Source: an uncultured Eubacteriales bacterium (GTDB taxonomy: Bacteria; Bacillota; Clostridia; Oscillospirales; Oscillospiraceae). From it: DNA of 54,388 bases. A program made the position numbers and the translations under genes. Location: positions 1-54,388 of the forward strand of contig UQVA01000011.1 of NCBI GenBank assembly GCA_900544405.1, given 5' to 3'. Shown here piece by piece: positions 31,521 through 39,611 of the stretch; within the stretch, counting starts at the first letter, position 1, and the number at the start of each line of letters is the position of its first letter. A model generated the notes under the pieces. That model was not told the origin of the DNA. It did not search any database and saw nothing but the letters and a program-made list of their open reading frames with translations.

Positions 31521-32275
31521 AACGGGCGATTGCCCTGATCCTGGCGGGGCTGGCCCTGCTGACCTATCCCATTCTGGCCCAGTATTTTGCCCGGAAAAAC
31601 CAGATGCAGGCCGCACGGGCCTACGCCTCCGGGGTGGAGGAAATGACCCGGCAGCGGCTGGATGCCCTCTGGGCGGAGGCGGAAGAAAAGCGGGACGACC
31701 CGGCGGCTTACGAGGAACTTTTGGACCCGGAGGGCAGCGGCATCATGGCCACCCTGGAAATTCCAAAAATCAATTTGACCATTCCGGTGTATCATGGCGT
31801 GTCCGACACTGCTTTGCGCCGGGGGACCGGCCATTTGCCGGAAACGGATCTGCCCTTGGGCGGCAGGGGCCGAAAATGCGTCGTTACCGGTCATCGGGGC
31901 CTGCCCGGAGCGGAATTGTTTACCCGGCTGGACGAGTTGGAGCCGGGGGACCGGTTCACCCTGCGGGTCCTGGGCCGGACGCTGACGTATGAAGTGGAGG
32001 AAATCAAAACCGTGACCCCGGACCGGACGGAGGTCCTGGAAGCCGTCCCTGGGGAGGACCGGGTGACACTGCTGACCTGCACGCCCTATGGGGTGAACAC
32101 CCACCGACTTCTGGTAGAGGGCATCCGGGTGGAGACCGTGGAAACGCCTATGCCGGAGGAGCCGCTGCCCACTCTGGGCCGATCCGACACTTGGGCCTTG
32201 CTGCTGGGTGTGAGCGCAGGAGTGCTTCTTTTAATGATAATGGGTCTTATCCGGCAAAAAAGAGCCGGGCGGTAA
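31517..32275 (+). CDS. srtC: Class C (pilus) sortase
   Basis: Membrane transpeptidase of 252 residues that would cleave LPATG of the preceding pilin and link subunits. An N-terminal helix (AIALILAGLALLTYPIL) and a C-terminal helix (about 220-245) bracket the catalytic domain. Catalytic residues: H126 in VVTGHRG, C188 in TLLTCTPYGVNTHRL and R197. The TLLTCTPYG...HRL form is typical of class C sortases. The start overlaps the pilin stop by 4 bases. The last 29 bases overlap the convergent spmB gene. It may also anchor the giant subtilase (TPATG), which is untested inference. Confidence 0.9.
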   Translation: MKRAIALILAGLALLTYPILAQYFARKNQMQAARAYASGVEEMTRQRLDALWAEAEEKRDDPAAYEELLDPEGSGIMATLEIPKINLTIPVYHGVSDTALRRGTGHLPETDLPLGGRGRKCVVTGHRGLPGAELFTRLDELEPGDRFTLRVLGRTLTYEVEEIKTVTPDRTEVLEAVPGEDRVTLLTCTPYGVNTHRLLVEGIRVETVETPMPEEPLPTLGRSDTWALLLGVSAGVLLLMIMGLIRQKRAGR

Positions 32276-32762
32276 GGCTGGCCATGCAGAAGCCCACCAA
32301 ATCGGCGGTCAGCGCCGCCGGAATGGTGTAGCGGGTCTTGCGGACCCCAGCGGCCCCAAAATAGACGCTGATGGTGTAAAAGGTCGTTTCCGTGGAGCCG
32401 AGCATGATGGCCGCTGTGCGGCCAATTTCAGAATCCGGGCCGTATGCGGCCATTAAATCAGCCCCCACGGCCAATGCGGCGCTGCCGCTGATGGGGCGGA
32501 TGAGTACCAGCATGGCCGTCTCCGGCGGAATGCCCAGAAAAGAAAACACCGGCTTGGCCAGGGTCCCCAGAGTGTCTATGGCCCCGGAGGAGCGGAGCAT
32601 GGACACGGCGGTCAAGAGCATGACCAACGTGGGAATGAGAGAAAAGAGCAGTTTTAATCCCTCTTTTCCGCCTTCTAACAGCAATTCGTAGGCGTTTTTC
32701 TGCTTTCTGAGGGCCGCAGTGCAGAGCAGAAGCAGGAGCATCGGAACCAGATAATCAAGCAT
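32247..32762 (-). CDS. spmB: Spore maturation protein B
   Basis: A 171-residue membrane protein of the SpmB family, needed with SpmA for spore core dehydration in Bacillus. Family motifs are evident: GLKLLFSLIPTLVMLLTAVS, PVFSFLGIPPE, LIRPISGSAAL and GSTETTFYTISVYFGA. Four or five membrane segments. It overlaps spmA by 8 bases, so both are co-translated. Its 3' end overlaps the sortase coding region by 29 bases on the other strand. Confidence 0.9.
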   Translation of the reverse strand: MLDYLVPMLLLLLCTAALRKQKNAYELLLEGGKEGLKLLFSLIPTLVMLLTAVSMLRSSGAIDTLGTLAKPVFSFLGIPPETAMLVLIRPISGSAALAVGADLMAAYGPDSEIGRTAAIMLGSTETTFYTISVYFGAAGVRKTRYTIPAALTADLVGFCMASLTARLFFAG

Positions 32763-33339
32763 CCTTCCACACCTTTCCCAGTATCCAGGCCATCAGCAGC
32801 CCCGCTCCGGCGGAGGCGAAGCTGGTGGCCCAAACCGCATAGAGAATGTCGAAGGGCCGCTGGCAGCCCAAAGAGGCCCGGATGGCGGCCACATTGGCGG
32901 GGATCAGCTGGATGGAAGCGGTGTTCAGCACGATGAGGCGGCACAGGCTGTCCCCGGCGACCTTTGGCCGGGCCGGGTCGATGAGCCGCTTGGCCGCCGC
33001 AATGCCCATGGGGGTGGCGGCGTTGCCCAGTCCTAAGAGATTGGCGCAGATGTTGCCGCTGAGGGCACCGGAAAGGGAAGCGTCCCGGCGGGATTCCGGG
33101 AACAGCCGCCCCAGCAGAGGGCGCAGCAGCCGGGAAAGGGCGTTTGTCGCTCCCACGGCTTTCATAAGCCGCCCCACTCCGCTCCATAGGCACAGGGACC
33201 CGCCGATGGAAATGGCCAGGGTCAGACCGCTTTGGGCCCCCTGGGCCACGGCGGCGCTGAGGGCCGGACCGGTGCCGTTCCACAGGGAAAAACCCACGGA
33301 ACAGAAAATCAGCAGCCCCCATAGAATACTCATTGTCAT
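32755..33339 (-). CDS. spmA: Spore maturation protein A
   Basis: A 194-residue membrane protein of the SpmA family, the partner of SpmB. ATG 33339 is chosen because GGGGGAGG lies 8-15 bases upstream; an upstream TTG- or ATG-type start at 33360 would overlap that site. Motifs include WSGVGRLMKAVGA, LSGNICANLLGLGNAATPMG and LNTASIQLIPANVAAIR, all typical of SpmA. Part of a two-gene spmAB operon; its presence supports endospore formation. Confidence 0.9.
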   Translation of the reverse strand: MTMSILWGLLIFCSVGFSLWNGTGPALSAAVAQGAQSGLTLAISIGGSLCLWSGVGRLMKAVGATNALSRLLRPLLGRLFPESRRDASLSGALSGNICANLLGLGNAATPMGIAAAKRLIDPARPKVAGDSLCRLIVLNTASIQLIPANVAAIRASLGCQRPFDILYAVWATSFASAGAGLLMAWILGKVWKDA

Positions 33340-33440
33340 ACCATCGCCTCCCCCGAGCAAAGGCTATGCAGGGCACATTTGCAAAATGATTGTGAAAATG
33401 CACAAATATTGAATAATGTCCGATTGAATGAAAAAAGTTT

Positions 33441-33469
33441 TTGACATTTGTATTTCGGCACGTTATAAT
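33441..33469 (+). promoter_or_regulatory. Consensus sigma-A promoter of the AbrB-like gene
   Basis: A perfect TTGACA (33441-33446), 17-bp spacer and TATAAT (33464-33469). Strong expression is expected. The promoter lies inside the longest frame, so the gene must start at 33501. Confidence 0.9.
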
Positions 33470-33500
33470 CAATTCAGGACAGGCAAGGGAGGCCGAAACT

Positions 33501-33743
33501 ATGCAAACGACTGGCATCATACGCAAGGTGGACGATCTTGGGAGGATCGTGCTGCCGGTGGAGGTGCGGCGGGCCATGGGGATCCAGGTGGGAACAGAAC
33601 TGGAGATCCTTGTGGAAAACCGCAGGATCGTTCTGGAGAAGATGGAAAATTGCTGTATTTTCTGTGGCGCAAGAGAAAATCTGCGGCAGTTCTTCGGAAA
33701 GAATCTGTGTAGCCGCTGCGTCGAAATGCTTCAGCAGAACTGA
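33501..33743 (+). CDS. AbrB/SpoVT-family regulator with C-terminal Cys4 motif
   Basis: An 80-residue DNA-binding protein from ATG 33501 behind GGGAGG. Residues 1-50 are the AbrB swapped-hairpin domain (TTGIIRKVDDLGRIVLPVEV, RRAMGIQVGTELEI), closely like AbrB/Abh/SpoVT of Bacillus, global transition-state regulators. The last 30 residues hold CCIFCG and CSRC, two CxxC pairs that could bind zinc; B. subtilis AbrB lacks this. It is monocistronic between its strong promoter and terminator. Confidence 0.88.
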   Translation: MQTTGIIRKVDDLGRIVLPVEVRRAMGIQVGTELEILVENRRIVLEKMENCCIFCGARENLRQFFGKNLCSRCVEMLQQN

Positions 33744-33781
33744 AAAAGTCCCAGACCGAAGGGAGATTTGGTCAAAAAGAG

Positions 33782-33817
33782 CCGGACATCCGCAAAAAAG
33801 CGGGTGTCCGGTCTTTT
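33782..33817. terminator. Terminator between the AbrB-like gene and rsmI
   Basis: The stem CCGGACATCCGC with GCGGGTGTCCGG (33782-33793 and 33800-33811, loop of six A, one wobble) followed by TCTTTT. It can serve both convergent genes. Confidence 0.8.
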
Positions 33818-33831
33818 CTATTAAAGTGCAT

Positions 33832-34662
33832 TCAGATTTGCAGAGACGCTTCGTAGACCTGATTCCGGGGCAGCCCCAGTTCCTGAGCGGTCTGCTTCAC
33901 GGCGTCTTTTCGGGAAAGACCGGCGTTCATCAGGTCCCGGACCCGGCTGAGGGCGTCCTCCGTGGTGGGCTTTTCCTCCACCACCGGCTCGGCCCCGGCC
34001 ACAACCAGCACAAATTCTCCCTTGGGGGGCGTTTCCCGGTAGCGGTCCAAGGCCTCGCCCAGGGTGGTGCGGACCACTTCCTCATGGAGCTTGGTCAACT
34101 CCCGGCACAGGCTGATCTTCCGGTCCGGTCCGAAAAATTCCGCCAGGTCCTCCAGGGTGTTCACCAGCTTGTGGGGGGCTTCGTAGAAGATCATGGTGCG
34201 GCTTTCCTGCCGGAGGGATTCCAGATGCTCCCGCCGGACCTTTTTTGTGGTGGACAGGAACCCTTCAAAGCAGAACCGGCCGGTGGGCAGGCCGGAAATG
34301 GAAAGGCCGGTGATCACGGCGCAGGGACCGGGGATGGCCGTAACCACGATGCCTGCTTCGGCGCAGGCACGGACCAGGTCCTCGCCGGGGTCCGAAATGG
34401 CCGGGGAACCGGCGTCGGATACCAGTGCGCAGTTTTCACCGTTCAAGATCCGCTGTAAAAGAGCGTCTCCCCGCTGGGCCTTGTTATGCTCGTAGTAGCT
34501 GACCAGGCTTTTTTTGATGCCCAGATGGTTCAGGAGCTTCAAGGTCACACGGGTGTCCTCGGCGGCGATAAAATCCGCCTGCTCCAGAGTCTCCCGGGCT
34601 CTGGGCGAAATGTCCCCCAGATTGCCGATGGGGGTGGGGACCAGATAAAGTGTACCGGCCAT
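33832..34662 (-). CDS. rsmI: 16S rRNA (cytidine1402-2'-O)-methyltransferase
   Basis: A 276-residue SAM-dependent methyltransferase of the tetrapyrrole-methylase fold that methylates the ribose of C1402 in the decoding centre. Signatures: LYLVPTPIGNLGDISPRA at the N-terminus, AAEDTR, GSPAISDPGEDLVRACAEAG and the SISGLPTGRFCFEGF loop. Length matches the family. ATG 34662 follows GGAGGCATCT. It is 10 bases downstream of the trmN6-like gene, in the same two-gene minus-strand unit. Confidence 0.95.
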   Translation of the reverse strand: MAGTLYLVPTPIGNLGDISPRARETLEQADFIAAEDTRVTLKLLNHLGIKKSLVSYYEHNKAQRGDALLQRILNGENCALVSDAGSPAISDPGEDLVRACAEAGIVVTAIPGPCAVITGLSISGLPTGRFCFEGFLSTTKKVRREHLESLRQESRTMIFYEAPHKLVNTLEDLAEFFGPDRKISLCRELTKLHEEVVRTTLGEALDRYRETPPKGEFVLVVAGAEPVVEEKPTTEDALSRVRDLMNAGLSRKDAVKQTAQELGLPRNQVYEASLQI

Positions 34663-34672
34663 AGATGCCTCC

Positions 34673-35371
34673 TTAGGATTCTTCGAGATGATAAATTCGG
34701 CGGTAGTCCGCGGTGGGGTGGCCCTCCGGGTCCCGAAGGGCTTCCTCCTGAAAAATCAGGCCCTGTTTGGCTCCCTTTCGCATTTGCAGCAAAAGAAGGC
34801 TCACGCTGCCGCCGGATGTGTGGCGCACCAGCCGCAGGACCTTGGGAATCAAATCAAATTCCGCCCCCAGGGCGCACAATTCCCCCAGCCGCTCCGGCTT
34901 GTGGACCAGAAAGAAGTCCCCGCCGAACCGTAGACTTTTCGATGCGGCGGCGAACACGTCCCGCAGGGTACAGGTCTGTTCCTGCCGGGCCAGGGGGTGG
35001 GCGGCGCTGGCAAAGCCGCCGGAAAAATAGGGGGGATTGGAAACACAGCAGGAAAAGCTGCCGGGGACGATTTCCGAGGGCAGCAGCCGCAGGTCGGCGC
35101 ATATACTGCCAAGACGGCGGTCGATGCCGTTGCGGGCAGCGTTTTCCAGGGCCATGGCGTGGGCCTCCGGGTCCAGCTCGATGCCCGTAACGGTGCAGCT
35201 TTCATTTTTGGCGCAGAGCAGCAAGCCCAATGTGCCGCAGCCGGAGCCTAAGTCCAGCACGCCGGCGTTTGGCCGCAGCCGGACGAAATCCGCCAGGACC
35301 ATGCTGTCCGTACTCAGCGGGAAAGCGCCGGGGGAGAGGGCCAGGGTAAAACCGTTGAACAGAGTTTCCAT
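34673..35371 (-). CDS. trmN6: tRNA1(Val) (adenine37-N6)-methyltransferase-like (TrmN6/YfiC)
   Basis: A 232-residue methyltransferase of the YfiC/TrmN6 family. The SAM site is VLDLGSGCGTLGLLL and the amino-methylation motif is SNPPYF, typical of N6-adenine enzymes acting on RNA. ATG 35371 follows GGAGGTATCC; the frame upstream of this is not preferred. In Firmicutes this gene commonly precedes rsmI, as here, forming an RNA-modification pair. The exact tRNA target is assumed from family. Confidence 0.88.
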   Translation of the reverse strand: METLFNGFTLALSPGAFPLSTDSMVLADFVRLRPNAGVLDLGSGCGTLGLLLCAKNESCTVTGIELDPEAHAMALENAARNGIDRRLGSICADLRLLPSEIVPGSFSCCVSNPPYFSGGFASAAHPLARQEQTCTLRDVFAAASKSLRFGGDFFLVHKPERLGELCALGAEFDLIPKVLRLVRHTSGGSVSLLLLQMRKGAKQGLIFQEEALRDPEGHPTADYRRIYHLEES

Positions 35372-35439
35372 GGATACCTCCAAAAAATCGGCCTGCGCGC
35401 CGGAAAACCAGCACACAGGCCGACCATGGAATCAGGCAA

Positions 35440-35610
35440 TTAGCCCTCCTCGATCGCTTCGACGGGGCAGTTCTCGGCGCAGGAGCCGCAGGAAACGCAA
35501 ACGTCGGCGTCGATCACGTACTGGTCGTCGCCCTCGGAGATCGCCTCCACGGGGCAGTTCTCAGCGCAGGTACCGCACTTGATGCAGGTATCGGTGATTT
35601 TGTAAGCCAT
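35440..35610 (-). CDS. 2[4Fe-4S] ferredoxin
   Basis: A 56-residue clostridial-type ferredoxin: two CxxCxxCxxxCP clusters (CIKCGTCAENCP and CVSCGSCAENCP), each followed by VEAI. It carries low-potential electrons in the cytoplasm. ATG 35610 follows GGGAGGGTTA; a longer frame from 35625 overlaps this site. The promoter at 35665-35692 drives it. Small ferredoxins of this type are strongly expressed in fermentative anaerobes. Confidence 0.93.
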   Translation of the reverse strand: MAYKITDTCIKCGTCAENCPVEAISEGDDQYVIDADVCVSCGSCAENCPVEAIEEG

Positions 35611-35640
35611 ATGTAACCCTCCCATTATGTGTGTGATGGC

Positions 35641-35692
35641 GTATCCAAGATGGGATACATCCTTATTCTAGCATGGATTCCGGAAAAAGCAA
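35641..35692 (-). promoter_or_regulatory. Ferredoxin promoter and adjacent palindrome
   Basis: On the minus strand TTGCTT (35687-35692), a 16-bp spacer and TAGAAT (35665-35670). In the leader lies an inverted repeat GTATCC-AAGATG-GGATAC (35641-35658), a possible operator. Confidence 0.6.
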
Positions 35693-35763
35693 TTCCTTTT
35701 TTTCTTTTGCGGTATATTTTTTCGTCCCCACGGGAAAAATTTTCCGGCAGGGGAGGGAGAAGC

Positions 35764-38076
35764 GTGGGATTTGACGAAAGCACACGGGAAATTCTCCGCC
35801 GCAGCGGCGAGGAAGCCCGTGCCATGGGACATAGCTGCGTGGGGTCCGGGCATTTGCTGCTGGCCCTGTCCGAAAGTCCGGGCATCGCCGGGGAGTTGCT
35901 GCGAAGCTGGGGCGCAGACCACGGACTCTTGCGGAGCCTGACGGCCCTGGAACTGGGCCTGGGGGCCACGGACCTGCCCCTGCCCCAGGGATGGACCGGA
36001 AAAGCAAAAAGAATTCTGCGCCTGTCGGCCAGGGAGGCCAAATGCGCCGGGAGCCGGGTCATCCGGCCCATCCATCTGCTGCTGTCAATGCTGCGGTTGG
36101 AGGGCTGTGCCGCCGGGGAGACGCTCTTTTGGGCAGGGGTGGACCGGACGGCGCTGTTTACCCAGGCGGTGGAGAATCTGCAATGGGGCGATATTGGGAC
36201 AAAAAAGGAGGAGCGGATCCAAGTGAAGCTATTGGAGCAGTTCAGCGAGGACCTGGTGGCCAAGGCCGCCAATATGGAGCCGGTGGTGGGCCGGGACCGG
36301 GAGATCAATATGGTCATCGGCATCCTGAGCCGGAAGAACAAGAACAATCCCGCCCTCATCGGAGAACCGGGGGTGGGCAAGACTGCCATTGCCGAGGGCC
36401 TGGCCCAGCGGCTGGCGGCGGGCAGCGTGCCGCCCCAGCTGAAAAACAAGCGGCTTATCAGCCTGAATATGGCCAATCTGGTGGCGGGGACCAAGTACCG
36501 GGGGGAATTTGAGGAACGGCTCCGGGATGTGCTGGGGGAAATCCGCCGCAGCGCCGACGTGATTTTATTTGTGGACGAAATGCACACCATCGTGGGAGCC
36601 GGGGCGGCGGAGGGAGCCATCGACGCTGCCAACATTCTGAAGCCCGCCCTGGGCCGGGGAGAATTGCAGATGCTGGGGGCCACGACCCTGGAGGAATACC
36701 GGAAATTCATTGAAAAGGACCCGGCCTTGGAGCGGCGGTTCCGGCCGGTCCGGGTGGAGGAGCCGGATAAGCCCTCGGCGCTGGCTATTTTGCAGGGCTT
36801 GAAGCCCGGCTTGGAGCGGCATCACCGGCTCCGTATTACGGAGGAGGCCCTGCAGGCGGCGGTGGACCTGTCCGTCCGGTATCTGCCGGACCTGTACTTG
36901 CCGGATAAGGCCATCGATCTGCTGGACGAGGGAGCGGCCCACGCCCGGATGGAGGAATTGCAATGGGGCAAAAGCGAGGAGCGGCAGAATCTGGAACAGG
37001 CCCTTCACGAGGCGGTCCGGGAGAGCCGGTTCGAAGAAGCAGCTTTAATTCGGGATCGGATGAAAAAATCCGGGGAACCCAGAGAGAGCCGCCGGGCCCG
37101 CAGTGTTACGGCCTCCGATGTGGCCTGGGCGGTGTCCGCCCGGACGGGCATTCCCGTGGGGCGGCTTACCGCCAGCCGAAGGGAACAGCTGCTGCATTTG
37201 GAGGAAACGTTGTCCCGGCAGGTCCTGGGCCAGAGCGAAGCGGTGAACACCGTGGCGGAATTGCTGCGCCGGGGCTTGGTGGGGGTCAGGGACCCGGAGC
37301 GGCCCATTGCCTGTATGCTCTTTACCGGTCCCACCGGCGTGGGCAAAACGGAGCTGTGCCGGACCATTGCGGAGGAATTGTACGGCAGCCGGGAGGCCAT
37401 GATCCGGCTGGATATGACGGAATATATGGAAAAACAGTCGGTTGCCCGGCTCATCGGTGCTCCTCCCGGCTATGTGGGCTATGAGGACGGGGGCAAGCTG
37501 ACGGAGGCTGTCCGGCGGCGGCCCTATTGTCTGGTGCTGCTGGACGAACTGGAAAAGGCCCACCCGGACGTGACCGGGGTATTGCTCCAAATCATGGAGG
37601 AAGGGGTCCTGACGGACAGCACCGGCCGCCGGGTCAGCTTCCGCAACGCCATCGTGGTGATGACCTCCAACGTGGGCAGCCAGGTCTCCGGGGAGGGCCT
37701 GGGCTTTTCGCCTTCGGGCAGGCGGGAGAAAATGGAGGAGGCCCTGCGGGAGTGCTTCGCCCCGGAGTTCCTGGGGCGGCTGGACCGCATCGTCTGCTTC
37801 CGGAAGCTGGATGAGGAGGCCCTGGGGTCCATTGCGGCCAAATATCTGAATCAATTTCTCGCCCGCTGCCGCTCCAACGGTCTGACGGTGCTGCTGCCGG
37901 AGGAAACGCCCCAGTGGCTTTCTGAGGGCTGCCGTGGGAAGGACGGGGCCCGGCGGCTCCGCCGGGCGGTCCAGGACCGGGTGGAGGCCCCTCTGGCGGC
38001 ATTTTTGCTGCAATGCCCGAAGAAGCCCGTCCGCATCCGGGGGCGCATCCGGGAAAATACCCTGCAATTCTTCTGA
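35764..38076 (+). CDS. clpC: ClpC-like AAA+ unfoldase (Hsp100)
   Basis: A 770-residue ATPase from GTG 35764 behind GGGGAGGGAG. The N-terminal Clp domain has two weak repeats (SGHLLLALSESPGIAGELLR, IRPIHLLLSMLRLEG). AAA domain 1 has Walker A GEPGVGKT at 200-207, domain 2 has GPTGVGKT at 522-529, and a short UvrB/UvrC-like linker (EQALHEAVRESRFEEAALIRDRMKK region) lies between, as in ClpC. It would unfold proteins for ClpP. Usually ClpC sits with ctsR-mcsA-mcsB; none is here, the gene being alone upstream of mraZ. Being shorter than typical ClpC and with divergent repeats, it may be a paralogue. Confidence 0.85.
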   Translation: MGFDESTREILRRSGEEARAMGHSCVGSGHLLLALSESPGIAGELLRSWGADHGLLRSLTALELGLGATDLPLPQGWTGKAKRILRLSAREAKCAGSRVIRPIHLLLSMLRLEGCAAGETLFWAGVDRTALFTQAVENLQWGDIGTKKEERIQVKLLEQFSEDLVAKAANMEPVVGRDREINMVIGILSRKNKNNPALIGEPGVGKTAIAEGLAQRLAAGSVPPQLKNKRLISLNMANLVAGTKYRGEFEERLRDVLGEIRRSADVILFVDEMHTIVGAGAAEGAIDAANILKPALGRGELQMLGATTLEEYRKFIEKDPALERRFRPVRVEEPDKPSALAILQGLKPGLERHHRLRITEEALQAAVDLSVRYLPDLYLPDKAIDLLDEGAAHARMEELQWGKSEERQNLEQALHEAVRESRFEEAALIRDRMKKSGEPRESRRARSVTASDVAWAVSARTGIPVGRLTASRREQLLHLEETLSRQVLGQSEAVNTVAELLRRGLVGVRDPERPIACMLFTGPTGVGKTELCRTIAEELYGSREAMIRLDMTEYMEKQSVARLIGAPPGYVGYEDGGKLTEAVRRRPYCLVLLDELEKAHPDVTGVLLQIMEEGVLTDSTGRRVSFRNAIVVMTSNVGSQVSGEGLGFSPSGRREKMEEALRECFAPEFLGRLDRIVCFRKLDEEALGSIAAKYLNQFLARCRSNGLTVLLPEETPQWLSEGCRGKDGARRLRRAVQDRVEAPLAAFLLQCPKKPVRIRGRIRENTLQFF

Positions 38077-38142
38077 TAATCAAACGATTGTTCTAAATAA
38101 CACAAAAATCTCCCGGTTTTTCGGAAAAAATCGAAAAAAATA

Positions 38143-38216
38143 TTGATTTTTTCAGGCGAAGCGATTATACTGTCCTTAAATGGAGAAAAAGGGTAGTAAA
38201 GTGGAGCGAAAGGGAG
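38143..38216 (+). promoter_or_regulatory. Promoter of the dcw cluster with MraZ-box-like repeats
   Basis: TTGATT (38143-38148), a 17-bp spacer and TATACT (38166-38171). Just downstream TGGAG, GGGTA, TGGAG and GGGAG occur at 38181, 38191, 38202 and 38212, a 10-11 base periodicity like the TGG-type repeats bound by MraZ. Autoregulation by MraZ is inferred. Confidence 0.65.
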
Positions 38217-38226
38217 GGAAGGCACC

Positions 38227-38655
38227 ATGATCGGCAAGTATCCGGCAAAGCTGGACGACAAAAATCGAATGTTTCTGCCTTCCCGGCTGCGGGAGGACCT
38301 GACCGGGCACTTCTTTGTGACCCTGGGGGTCAACTGCGGCCGCCGGTGCCTGACGGCGTATACCGAGGCCGACTGGCACACCCTGGAAGAACACTATAAT
38401 GCCCTGCCGCTCTCTCAGCGGGGCGAGGCCACCAGTCTCATCTTTATGAATGCGGCGGAGTGCGTGCCGGACCGGCAGTTCCGCTTCACCCTTCCCGCCT
38501 ACCTGCTGTCCTACGCCGGTATCCGGAAGGATGCGGTCATCGTAGGCCGGGCCGGACAGGCGGAAATTTGGGACGAGGCGGAGTTCAACGCCTTTGAACA
38601 GGAGAATCTGACGCCGGAGAAGCTGCTGGCGTCTTTGGAGGCGATCCGGCTATGA
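38227..38655 (+). CDS. mraZ: Transcriptional regulator MraZ
   Basis: A 142-residue MraZ with two SpoVT/AbrB-like half domains: the first has KYPAKLDDKNRMFLPSRLRE, the second RQFRFTLPAYLLSYAGI. MraZ binds repeats upstream of its own gene and controls the division and cell-wall cluster. ATG 38227 follows AAGGGAGGGAAGG. It is the first gene of the cluster; its stop overlaps rsmH by 4 bases. Confidence 0.94.
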   Translation: MIGKYPAKLDDKNRMFLPSRLREDLTGHFFVTLGVNCGRRCLTAYTEADWHTLEEHYNALPLSQRGEATSLIFMNAAECVPDRQFRFTLPAYLLSYAGIRKDAVIVGRAGQAEIWDEAEFNAFEQENLTPEKLLASLEAIRL

Positions 38656-39587
38656 GCGAATTTCATCATGTTTCCGTGATGCTCCGGGAGTGCATCGACG
38701 GCCTGAATATCCGCCCGGAGGGCATTTATGTGGATGGGACCCTGGGCGGCGCCGGACATTCTTACCAGATCGCCTCCCGGCTCACTACGGGAAAACTCAT
38801 CGGCATCGACCGGGATAATGTGGCCCTGGCCGCCGCCGGGGAGCGGCTGGCCCCCTTCCGGGACCGGGTGCAGCTGGTCCACAGTAACTTTTCCGACCTG
38901 CCCAGGGTCCTTGCCGACCTGGGCATTTCCGGCGTGGACGGCATTCTGCTGGACCTGGGCGTTTCCAGCCCCCAGCTGGACGACGGGGAGCGGGGCTTTT
39001 CCTACATGAGCGATGCGCCGCTGGATATGCGGATGGACAATACGGAAAATCTGACGGCAGCGGACGTGGTGAACACCTGGTCCCAGGAGGAGCTGCGGCG
39101 TATCCTCTACGCCTACGGCGAGGAGCGGTATGCGCCCCAGATCGCCGCCGCCATTTGCCGCCGCCGGGAAAATGCGCCCATTGAGACGACTCTGGAACTG
39201 GTGGACATTATCCGCAGCGCCATGCCCGCTTCCGCTCTGCGGGAGAAGCAGCATCCGGCCAAGCGGAGTTTTCAGGCCATCCGCATCGCCGTCAACGATG
39301 AGTTGGGGGCCGTGGAGCGGATGATGCCGGAGGCCATCGAGGCCCTGAACCCTGGCGGACGGCTGGCGGTCATTACCTTCCATTCCTTGGAGGACCGCAT
39401 CGTCAAGACCGCCATGGCGGAAGCGGCCAGAGGCTGCACCTGCCCGCCGGAATTCCCGGTGTGCGTCTGCGGCAAGAAGCCGAAGGTGAAGCTCATTACC
39501 CGCAAACCCCTGACGGCCAGCGAAGAAGAACTGGCGGAAAATCCCCGGTCCCGGAGTGCCAAGCTGCGGGTCTGCGAAAAACTGTGA
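38652..39587 (+). CDS. rsmH: 16S rRNA (cytosine1402-N4)-methyltransferase
   Basis: A 311-residue SAM-dependent enzyme (MraW) that methylates N4 of C1402 in 16S rRNA, the same base whose ribose is the target of RsmI encoded at 33832. Motifs: HVSVMLRE, DGTLGGAGHS, LDLGVSSPQLD, ERGFSYMSDAPLDMRMD and KRSFQAIRIAVNDEL. Length is typical. The start overlaps the mraZ stop (ATGA). Confidence 0.95.
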   Translation: MSEFHHVSVMLRECIDGLNIRPEGIYVDGTLGGAGHSYQIASRLTTGKLIGIDRDNVALAAAGERLAPFRDRVQLVHSNFSDLPRVLADLGISGVDGILLDLGVSSPQLDDGERGFSYMSDAPLDMRMDNTENLTAADVVNTWSQEELRRILYAYGEERYAPQIAAAICRRRENAPIETTLELVDIIRSAMPASALREKQHPAKRSFQAIRIAVNDELGAVERMMPEAIEALNPGGRLAVITFHSLEDRIVKTAMAEAARGCTCPPEFPVCVCGKKPKVKLITRKPLTASEEELAENPRSRSAKLRVCEKL

Positions 39588-39611
39588 TTCTTTACGGAAG
39601 GATGAGAACGT

